From the NCBI GenBank assembly GCA_001771065.1, contig MESQ01000081.1, positions 1-34,391 on the forward strand: 34,391 nucleotides of DNA, read 5' to 3'. Position numbers and translations under genes: made by a program. Each line of letters begins with the position of its first letter. Within the stretch, counting starts at the first letter, position 1. Below are positions 22,392-29,416 of this stretch, piece by piece. The notes beneath the pieces are model-generated. The model worked only from the letters and a program-made list of their open reading frames with translations, had not been told where the DNA came from and made no database searches. This DNA is from Burkholderiales bacterium RIFOXYD12_FULL_59_19 (GTDB taxonomy: Bacteria > Pseudomonadota > Gammaproteobacteria > Burkholderiales > Burkholderiaceae_C).

Positions 22392-23792
22392 TCAGACCTT
22401 TCCTTCAAGGCGCTCGAAATAGCGCTGCCACCAATTCCACTGCGGGTCATCGCGTGAGAAGCCGCCATGCACGTGACCACCCATGGCATCGGGCCAACCC
22501 TTGGGCTTATGTTCTCCGGTCATTGACCAGTACTTGTACGACTGTGTCTTGCGGGCCATATAGCCCTTCGAGGCGAGCGTTTGACTAGGCCACGTTGCAC
22601 CATCATCCCCTTCGACAAAGCCACCGGCTCCTTGCACGAACGAGGTCGAGCGTAGAACCAGACGACGGTATTCTTCAGAGGCACCCTTGGCCACCAGCGT
22701 CCACATGCAGAACTCAAATTTGTCCGGTCCGGCTGGCAGATAGGTTCTAAAACTCAGAAAAGGCCCAGGAGGACCTTCCGCCATCGGGTTGTACATGTTC
22801 CAGACGCCGCCACACGGGAAAATGCTGCCGTTACCGGGGGGGCTACTCATCATGAATTCGAGCTCTTCCACCGTGCGGTGTTTCTTCAGTTCGGAAAGCA
22901 TCTCGCGCGGCACACCCGGCGGAGGCAGCATTTCCAACCGATCATTCAGCGAGGGGAGGTTATCGCCACAGCCGGTCAAGATTTGTATGATGCGGGTCTG
23001 ATCCATGCAAATGATGCTGTGGCCATTGTCGGTGCTGACCTTGGTGGCATACATATGCCAGTCTGCTGGGTTGGACGGGTCGGCAGGAATCAACTTCCCA
23101 AGGTCGCGGTGCAACTGGCCCGCGTGATAAGCGTCGCCACCGAACTGCTCGGAGACAGTCTTCCAGTTGGCGTCCACAATAAAGCGCTGCGGAGTGCCCA
23201 ATACTTCCATGCCACCAGGCAGCTTGTCGAAAATCAGGTCCATGTAGCGCTTGTATTCGCCTAGATAGTCATCAAGCGACGGCGCCGAAGAGTCCCAATT
23301 GGCAAAGATAATGCCTGCGTAGACTTCAACGCGCGCTTTCGTCAGACCCAGGCGCTCAAAGTCAGTTCCGGGCGGATACATCTCGTCTTTCCAGGGCATG
23401 CCGCGCACGCTGCCATCGAGGTTGAAAATCCAGCCGTGGTAGATGCATCGCAGCACATTGGCATTGCCCGCCTCTTCGCGTACCACCATCGCACCTCGGT
23501 GGCTGCACATATTGAGGAGGCACTCGATCTCACCATCGCGGCGGCGCACAACAATTACCGGGTCCTCCCCTATCGTGCGTGTCACAAAATCGCCTGGATT
23601 GGGGATTTCGCTGGCATGCCCAACGATATTCCAGGTGCGTGAGAATAGACGTTCCATCTCAAGCTGGTAGACCTCGGGGTCCGAGAAAACGCGCGGTGAA
23701 ATCTCGCGGCGTTCCCGGTCGATCAGGCTGGCGATGAGCGTACCATCGGAAAGTGTGGATCGCAGGGATCGCTGTTGACTCATATTCGACAT
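22392..23792 (-). CDS. Aromatic-ring-hydroxylating dioxygenase, alpha subunit (Rieske)
   Basis: A 466-residue catalytic subunit. The Rieske [2Fe-2S] motif is C96-x-H98 (NMCSHRG) plus C116-xx-H119 (RCIYHGW). The mononuclear iron site is GDAYHAGQLH (bridging D220, H223, H228), with a late acidic FVEGDDGATW supplying the third ligand. The overall sequence resembles the naphthalene/biphenyl-type alpha subunits (WNIVGHASEIPNPGDFVTRTIGEDPVIVVRR; ANWKTVSEQFGGDAYH). It likely inserts O2 to make a cis-dihydrodiol or hydroxylates an aromatic acid. The SDR just upstream fits dihydrodiol dehydrogenation. No ferredoxin gene is present in the window; a reductase is at 32596-33843. Confidence 0.92.
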   Translation of the reverse strand: MSNMSQQRSLRSTLSDGTLIASLIDRERREISPRVFSDPEVYQLEMERLFSRTWNIVGHASEIPNPGDFVTRTIGEDPVIVVRRRDGEIECLLNMCSHRGAMVVREEAGNANVLRCIYHGWIFNLDGSVRGMPWKDEMYPPGTDFERLGLTKARVEVYAGIIFANWDSSAPSLDDYLGEYKRYMDLIFDKLPGGMEVLGTPQRFIVDANWKTVSEQFGGDAYHAGQLHRDLGKLIPADPSNPADWHMYATKVSTDNGHSIICMDQTRIIQILTGCGDNLPSLNDRLEMLPPPGVPREMLSELKKHRTVEELEFMMSSPPGNGSIFPCGGVWNMYNPMAEGPPGPFLSFRTYLPAGPDKFEFCMWTLVAKGASEEYRRLVLRSTSFVQGAGGFVEGDDGATWPSQTLASKGYMARKTQSYKYWSMTGEHKPKGWPDAMGGHVHGGFSRDDPQWNWWQRYFERLEGKV

Positions 23793-23869
23793 AATTTCTC
23801 CTTGAATACTCCCGAACTGAGTCGGGGCCTAGGTAGCTCAGACGCTCCTGCGCCGCTACTGATTGCTAT

Positions 23870-24667
23870 TCACTCGCCCAGAGCGCTCAGGTCCGGCTTA
23901 GCACTCATGCGGTTCAGGTGCAGGCCGCCATCCACCGGCAATGTGACGCCTGTCACGTAGCGAGCTGCATCTGACGCTAGGAAGACAGCCACAGGCGCAA
24001 TGTCTTCCTCTGGATCGCCAATACGGCCAAGCGGGATGATGGAGTCGACGTGCTCACGCAAGCCTGGGCGTTCCTCGCACATTTTCTCGAAGGCCGATGT
24101 GTAGGCAATCGGCGCCAGTGCATTGACAGTGATGCCAAAGCGTGCCCAGTCGATTGCGGCGCTGCGCGTCATACCCAGAACACCGGCTTTGGCGACGCTG
24201 TAATCGGAATGTAGCCAAGCGCCTGTCTCAACATCTATCGACGTGAAGTTAATGATTCGGCCACCACCTTGCTTGCGCATGATGGGCATGGCAGCGTGCA
24301 TAGCCCACCAGCCGCCCCAGATGATGATTGCAAGTTGCTGCTCGAGCATGGCGTCAGTCTTCTTCTCCATGACGGTTGGCGTCGGAAGCCTGATCGCGTT
24401 ATTGACCAAGATGTCTAGCCTGCCATATTCTTTGACGGCGGCATCCACAGCTCCAAAAATGTCAGCCTTCTTTGAAACGTCGGTATGTACAAACTTGGCT
24501 CGACCACCCAGGTTCTCGATTTCCGTCACAACACGTCGGCCGGTCTCGTCGTTGAGCTCGGCCACGATGACCTCCGCTGACTCACGGGCGAATCGGCACG
24601 CAATGGCTCGACCAATTCCTTGGCCAGCTCCGGTCACCAATGCCACTTTTCCATTTAAAACACCCAT
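23870..24667 (-). CDS. Short-chain dehydrogenase/reductase (dihydrodiol dehydrogenase-like)
   Basis: A 265-residue classical SDR. I choose ATG 24667, preceded by GGAGGAG, over the upstream 24682. The cofactor motif is TGAGQGIG (12-19), followed by HTDVSKKAD and LVNNA. The catalytic set is the FTSID Ser and YSVAK Tyr/Lys (HSDYSVAKAG), with a C-terminal VTGVTLPVDGGLHLN. An acidic residue after the second strand (VAELNDE) favours NAD over NADP. As the gene directly before the Rieske alpha subunit (77 bp apart), it most likely rearomatises the cis-dihydrodiol product, by analogy with other dioxygenase operons. Confidence 0.88.
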   Translation of the reverse strand: MGVLNGKVALVTGAGQGIGRAIACRFARESAEVIVAELNDETGRRVVTEIENLGGRAKFVHTDVSKKADIFGAVDAAVKEYGRLDILVNNAIRLPTPTVMEKKTDAMLEQQLAIIIWGGWWAMHAAMPIMRKQGGGRIINFTSIDVETGAWLHSDYSVAKAGVLGMTRSAAIDWARFGITVNALAPIAYTSAFEKMCEERPGLREHVDSIIPLGRIGDPEEDIAPVAVFLASDAARYVTGVTLPVDGGLHLNRMSAKPDLSALGE

Positions 24668-24915
24668 ATCTCCTCCATTCAATTAAGAAAATAAACACAC
24701 ATTGACCAGCATTTCAGTCAGACATTCCTGCATCATTGACACACGTTAGGAAGCAAAATTTGAAGTTCAAAACGCATCTCCACTTGAGAGAATGGTGCGA
24801 ACGCCAGAATCCATATCCTCCATCGCACTCCAAGATTTTTCTGCCTCTGTCGGAACCTGTAAACAATCATCCAAAACACAAAGCAGCAATCCGTTTGCTG
24901 GCGCCATAAGTCGAC

Positions 24916-25149
24916 TCATTCTTTCCATTCCAGGTCATTGCCGGCAGATACAACGGCCCCGATGAGGCCGCAATCAAAGCCGATCAAAAGCAGGTCTATC
25001 AGCTCGTGATTGATCCATCCAATCGACCCCAAAATTGAACCGAGAACCAAAAAGAACGGTCCAACCACAACACCCAAACGGCTTACACACGCAAGTGACC
25101 TGAAGTAAGACCTGAAACCATATCTCGCCGGAATAGGCGATGCAGACAT
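24916..25149 (-). CDS. Small membrane protein at the head of the Rieske operon
   Basis: A 77-residue ORF preceded by AAGGG and lying just downstream of the predicted promoter and operator site 2. It has two hydrophobic stretches (VVVGPFFLVLGSILGSIGWI and ELIDLLLIGFDCGLIGAVVSA), suggesting two transmembrane helices. A short polar tail ends EWKE. No family was recognised. Its position as first gene of an operator-controlled unit supports expression. About 250 bp without a gene separate it from the SDR. Confidence 0.5.
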   Translation of the reverse strand: MSASPIPARYGFRSYFRSLACVSRLGVVVGPFFLVLGSILGSIGWINHELIDLLLIGFDCGLIGAVVSAGNDLEWKE

Positions 25150-25179
25150 TTGACACCCTTTTCATAGAAATTTGTTGTT

Positions 25180-25208
25180 ATCTTATGTTATATTGAGTAA
25201 GTTATCAA
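25180..25208 (-). promoter_or_regulatory. Sigma70-type promoter of the Rieske operon
   Basis: Minus strand: -35 TTGATA (25208-25203), 17-bp spacer, -10 TAAGAT (25185-25180). The -35 is embedded in operator site 2 exactly as the -35 at 833-838 is embedded in site 1. It points toward the 77-residue ORF and the SDR/Rieske genes. Confidence 0.6.
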
Positions 25209-25210
25209 TA
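25191..25210. promoter_or_regulatory. Operator site 2, TATTGAGTAAGTTATCAATA
   Basis: An imperfect palindrome identical in the outer TATTGA/TCAATA arms to site 3 and nearly identical to site 1. It is followed by AGGGTTT, as site 1 is on its minus strand. It overlaps the -35 and spacer of the Rieske-operon promoter. Confidence 0.7.
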
Positions 25211-25591
25211 AGGGTTTACACCACCGGTATACGGCCCGTATGAAAATTTTTCAAACCATTTTCTGGTTCTAGTAAAAACATTTACGGAGCAAATAGTCTG
25301 CGAAAAGCAGTTGGTTGACCCTAACTCGTGGTGAAAACATGTCGCAGCGATTCGGGATCAGACTACGCATCAACAAGATCACATACCCGTCTTGCAGTGG
25401 GGCAGGCCCATCAGTTCAATTTGCTCACTGTCAGCGTCTTTGCGGCAGAGTCCGTCTCCAACTCAGTCTTTCGCTGCTTTAGAAATAAAACAAATGAGAA
25501 ATTTTGCATAGACAAATGAGCGAGATGACTTGGTGACTTTCTCCGACTTGAGACGCACGGGGCTGGGCTGGGACTCCGAGCATCATCTCCA
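25211..25591. other. Intergenic region between operator site 2 and the GGDEF-EAL gene
   Basis: About 380 bp in which no convincing gene is seen. The short plus frame near 25328-25519 lacks a ribosome site and recognisable protein character. It separates two minus-strand units and probably marks a junction between the catabolic operon and the signalling gene. Confidence 0.5.
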
Positions 25592-28111
25592 TCAGGCTCG
25601 CAGCAGCTCTGTCAGATCCCCTGCCTCCATCGCTTTGGCAAAGAGCCAGCCTTGATAAATCTCGCAATTGTTTTGATACAAGAAAGCCAACTGGGCTTCA
25701 GTTTCCACGCCCTCGGCCACCAACGTCATCCCCAAGCTGTGGGCCAGAGTAATGATGGCGCGGGAAATGGTGGAATCACTGGCATCGTTGGGAATGCCGT
25801 CCATGAAGCTCTTGTCAATTTTGAGTTTGCTTACCGGCAGGGCCTTGAGATAGGCGAGCGACGAATAGCCGGTACCAAAATCGTCGAGTGCTACGCGGCA
25901 GCCCAGTGCCACCAGGGCATGGAGTTGTTCGCGCGCCTGCTCGGGCTGTGTCATGGCCACCGACTCGGTTATTTCAATGTCCAGCCACTCGGCCTGTGCG
26001 CCGGTGCGCTCCAGCACTGCGCGTACCTTCTCTGGCAGATTGCGTTGGCGAAATTGCTGAGCCGAAACATTGACCGCTACCCGCAAAGGCGTGCCCGCCT
26101 GAGTCCAGGCGGCAATTTGCTCGCACGCCGTCTCCAGCACCCAGTCCGACAAAGGCAATATCAAGCCCGTGGCCTCCGCCACTGGAATGAAGCGTGCAGG
26201 CGACACCTCGCCCAGCTCCGGGTCGTGCCAGCGCAACAAGGCCTCTGCCCCCACAATTGCTCCACTTTCCACGCCCACCTGCGGCTGGTAATGCAACTGC
26301 AGAACGTCTTGGGCCAGCGCTTCCTTCAACCGGGTGTGCAGTTGCATGTCTTCGTGTACACGCCGATCCATTTCCATTGAGTAGCAGGCATAAGCACCGC
26401 GTCCAGCCTGTTTGGCCTGGTACATGGCCATGTCAGCGTAGCGCAGCAGGGTGTCACTGTCTTGCGCGTCGTCCGGGTAAAAGGCCAGACCCAGGCTACC
26501 ACTTGAATATACATCCTGGTCCTGCAGCTGGTAGGAGGCCTGCAGCGACGTCAAGAGCTTGGTGGCAACACTCACCGCTTCATCGACATCCGCCAGGTCG
26601 GTGAGCAGAATGGCGAACTCGTCACCTCCCAGGTGCGCCACCGTGTCGTCTTTTCGTAAGATGCTGCGGATGCGGGTGCCGACTTGTACCAGCAGGGAGT
26701 CACCCGTGGCGTGTCCAAAACTGTCGTTGACGGTCTTGAAATGGTCCAGATCAAGAAACAAGACCGCTACGTGCAGACTTGAGCGACCGGCATGCGCCAG
26801 GGCTTGATTGAGTTGCAGGCGAAACAGCCAGCGGTTGGGCAGACCGGTGAGTTCATCGTGGGTGGCTTGATGCCGCAGTGTCTCTTCAAACACCTTGCGC
26901 TCGGTCAGGTCGCGAATGTAGGCAATGGCGTGGCTCGCCCCTTCATCTTCCCAGTGCCCCAGAGAGATGTCTACCGGCCGCAGCTGTCCATCGCGACGCA
27001 TTAGCTTCAAATCCATCAAGCCCATAGCACGGGTGCGCGGTGCCATGAAATAACCCCGCATCATCTGCGCGTGGCGAGCACGCAGATGCTCGGGCAAAAA
27101 GATGTCCACGTTTTGGCCCACCAATTCGTTCATGGGATAACCCGTGAGCGTTTCCATGGCTGGGTTGGTCATCAAGATGCGTCCGGTGTCGTCCACCCAC
27201 AAAACGCCGTTGGGCGAAGAACTCAGCGTCACTTTCTCGCGCAGGTGTTGCGCCGCCATGCGCTGTAATGGGCGGCGCAGCGACTCATTAAAGGTGGCAT
27301 GGAACAAATAGAGATAGGCGGCAACCTTGTAAAGATGAGCGACGATATTGAGCCCATCTGTGTCAACCACGCCCAACATCGTGACAAACAGTTCGGAGAC
27401 AGCCGACAGGGCTGCTGCAAAGCCGAGGGCCATGACGCATTCACGCACCAACTTCTGGCGTCGACGCCACAGCACCGCAAGCGTTACCACATTGAGGGCG
27501 ACGATCAACCATTCAATGCTGATTGCCAGGGGTGTCAGGCCAAGCCCCTGGATAAACAGCGCCGGCAGGTGATCGGGCCATAGCAATCCGACGTAGCCAA
27601 GGACGCCCACCACCATCAGCATCAGGGCGAGGGCAAGACGTTTTTTCAGCTCAGTGACGTCCCGCACTATTGGCAGCAACACGTACACCAGCAAGGCGCC
27701 TGCTGCCAGCGTGCGCGCGGCCAGCCAGAAGAGCATGAACTTTTGCGGCGTGTTGACGGTCAGGGCATCCGGCATGCCGGTATAGCTCATCGCATGCAGA
27801 AAATCGAGCACGCCCACGCCGAAAAATGCCATCCCCAGCAGCACCACGGCCCCTATGCGTGCCGACAAAATGGCGCGGTAGCCGGCCACGAACACCAGCA
27901 TGGAAACCACCATCGAGAGCATTTCTACAACGGAGTGCCAAAACACAAATTGCGTCGGCACAATCGGGAGCAGATGCGACGGATCGGACATCCACCCTAA
28001 CAGCGGCACGGCCACCGCCAGTAACACACAGCCGGCGGCGAGTTGATAAGGATGTTTGTGATTGTGTTGCATCTGAAGGATTTTGTGGTTCTTGCGTCCG
28101 CAGCAGTTCAA
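25592..28111 (-). CDS. MASE3-PAS-GGDEF-EAL cyclic-di-GMP signalling protein
   Basis: An 839-residue membrane protein. TTG at 28111 has GGAG upstream, and ATG 28072 is an alternative. The N-terminal MASE3-type sensor has several transmembrane helices at about residues 20-270 (FVFWHSVVEMLSMVVSMLVF, then GVGVLDFLHAMSYTGM). A PAS domain follows at about 300-410 (SPNGVLWVDDTGRILMTNPAMETLTGYP). Then comes a GGDEF domain with intact GGDEF (HLGGDEFAILL) and an EAL domain with GAEALLRW, then DDFGTGYSSLAYLKALPVSKLKIDKSFM. Both catalytic signatures look complete, so it could make or degrade c-di-GMP. No obvious link to the catabolic genes; it may join chemical sensing to motility or biofilm. Confidence 0.92.
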   Translation of the reverse strand: MNCCGRKNHKILQMQHNHKHPYQLAAGCVLLAVAVPLLGWMSDPSHLLPIVPTQFVFWHSVVEMLSMVVSMLVFVAGYRAILSARIGAVVLLGMAFFGVGVLDFLHAMSYTGMPDALTVNTPQKFMLFWLAARTLAAGALLVYVLLPIVRDVTELKKRLALALMLMVVGVLGYVGLLWPDHLPALFIQGLGLTPLAISIEWLIVALNVVTLAVLWRRRQKLVRECVMALGFAAALSAVSELFVTMLGVVDTDGLNIVAHLYKVAAYLYLFHATFNESLRRPLQRMAAQHLREKVTLSSSPNGVLWVDDTGRILMTNPAMETLTGYPMNELVGQNVDIFLPEHLRARHAQMMRGYFMAPRTRAMGLMDLKLMRRDGQLRPVDISLGHWEDEGASHAIAYIRDLTERKVFEETLRHQATHDELTGLPNRWLFRLQLNQALAHAGRSSLHVAVLFLDLDHFKTVNDSFGHATGDSLLVQVGTRIRSILRKDDTVAHLGGDEFAILLTDLADVDEAVSVATKLLTSLQASYQLQDQDVYSSGSLGLAFYPDDAQDSDTLLRYADMAMYQAKQAGRGAYACYSMEMDRRVHEDMQLHTRLKEALAQDVLQLHYQPQVGVESGAIVGAEALLRWHDPELGEVSPARFIPVAEATGLILPLSDWVLETACEQIAAWTQAGTPLRVAVNVSAQQFRQRNLPEKVRAVLERTGAQAEWLDIEITESVAMTQPEQAREQLHALVALGCRVALDDFGTGYSSLAYLKALPVSKLKIDKSFMDGIPNDASDSTISRAIITLAHSLGMTLVAEGVETEAQLAFLYQNNCEIYQGWLFAKAMEAGDLTELLRA

Positions 28112-28567
28112 AGAAACTCCCCGGCCCGTTAACGGGACCGAGCCCGACCATCATGCCGAGAGACCGCTACATTGCAGCCAGCGCGAAGTGCTCGTAGCGA
28201 ACAATTCATATGCTTTCATGGGCCCGTGTAAGACCTATGACACGCGATATATGTTTTGTGTTTTACCGCCTGCAAAAAAAACGGGATCACTGATGACAGC
28301 GACCCCCAAACCCTTGGATAGGTATCTATGCGTCCAGCTGGTTTTAAGCTGAGGGGTGGTGTGCCTCGGTCCGGCACCCCAAAAGTGGCGGATTGTGTCG
28401 CCAACAATCTTGCCATCGTGCTCAACGTCGTGATCAATTTCATTCGGTTGAACACCTCCAGTAAACCCAGAATGTGCTCGCCACAGCGTCTGTTATGCGT
28501 TGCCGCGGAACTGCGGCGCCGAAGCTGTGCCAACCGTACGGAGTCATCGAAGTGTTTGCATGAAAAT
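28112..28567. other. Intergenic region with a perfect 12-bp palindrome
   Basis: About 455 bp between the GGDEF-EAL gene and the molybdoenzyme operon. It holds CCCGTTAACGGG (28125-28136), a perfect palindrome just upstream of the GGDEF-EAL start that could be an operator. The remaining short frames on both strands do not look like proteins and no RNA gene was recognised. Confidence 0.45.
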
Positions 28568-29416
28568 TTATGCTTCGACCTCAATGGTGCCAAGATACTG
28601 GCTGCCTTTCAAGACACCAGAACGTTCGATTACGCGTCCTTGTGCGTAGTCGATACGAATGCTGTAGGTTTCGCCAATCCCCTTCAGACCGTCGAATTTG
28701 AAGTCACCGTAGGCGTCGGTGCGTGCCCGAAGCGGCGCGCGAGTTCCGTCCAAAGTCAGTTCGACCACCGCACCTTCGACGTTGTCGACCCCTCCCTCTG
28801 GCCGTTGCATGGCGACGTTGCCCCCCAAGAAATTATGGGTAACCTTTTCAAGACCTCGGTAATACACGCGTGGATGCGTATTCAACTCGGGTTTGAGTAC
28901 TTGGATATTTTCTTCCTTGACCAGGGCAGCCATTTCCTTATCACCAACTTTGATCGCACGCATGGCACCCGAGGGGCAGGCCTGTGCACAACGCGGTTGC
29001 GGCCAACCAGCGTCTAGCAGATGGGCGTCGAAGGTCCATTGTTGAGGTAACTCCAGTGCCCCGTTCCACCAAATTGCCCCGTAGGGGCACGATCCGACGA
29101 GGTCCTTGCGCCCCTTTGCTTTAACTGGATCAATCATCACGATGCCGTCCTGTCGCTTGGTGACAGCGCCCTGGCCCGCAGCCACGCATGGGGCGTTGTC
29201 GCAGTGATTGCAGGTTCGCGGAACATAGTTCACATCTACCATCGAATCGTTACCGCGGATGTGGCGGTCGATCGTGATCCAGTCATGGCCGTTCTCAGGC
29301 TGTGGCGCCGAGTAGCCAATGAACTCGTTGCCGATGTATTCGTCTTTCACAGCCATCGTGCAGTTGTTGCAATTGCTGCACTTTGGCACATCAACGATCA
29401 GATTCCACTTCTTCAT
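28568..29416 (-). CDS. Transhydroxylase-like iron-sulfur subunit
   Basis: A 282-residue electron-transfer subunit resembling the small subunit of pyrogallol-phloroglucinol transhydroxylase. ATG 29416 is chosen because GGAGG precedes it and its ATGA overlaps the large-subunit stop. Features: CSNCNNC (C13, C16, C19), CNHCDNAPC, SCPYGAIWWNG, RCAQACPSG. A C-terminal beta-sandwich (about 205-282; VVELTLDGTRAPLRARTDAYGDFKFDGL) resembles the Cna-like domain of that subunit. Only nine cysteines are present, enough for two [4Fe-4S] clusters, where the family normally has twelve for three. The positions usually held by the fourth Cys of motif 1 and by a central CxxC are V23 and the QQWTFD segment. Probably cytoplasmic; no signal peptide. 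Confidence 0.85.
   Translation of the reverse strand: MKKWNLIVDVPKCSNCNNCTMAVKDEYIGNEFIGYSAPQPENGHDWITIDRHIRGNDSMVDVNYVPRTCNHCDNAPCVAAGQGAVTKRQDGIVMIDPVKAKGRKDLVGSCPYGAIWWNGALELPQQWTFDAHLLDAGWPQPRCAQACPSGAMRAIKVGDKEMAALVKEENIQVLKPELNTHPRVYYRGLEKVTHNFLGGNVAMQRPEGGVDNVEGAVVELTLDGTRAPLRARTDAYGDFKFDGLKGIGETYSIRIDYAQGRVIERSGVLKGSQYLGTIEVEA

Noticed and set aside
25652..26380. Plus-strand 242-codon frame opposite the EAL domain
   Set aside because: Antisense of an intact EAL domain; no start signal or motif.
28216..28593. Minus frame of 125 codons and overlapping plus frames in the 28112-28567 gap
   Set aside because: No ribosome site or recognisable motif, and the plus frame overlaps the well-supported iron-sulfur subunit. 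I also considered an IS end or integron attC here because of CGGTCCGGCACCCC and GTTATGC, but neither matched a consensus I could verify.
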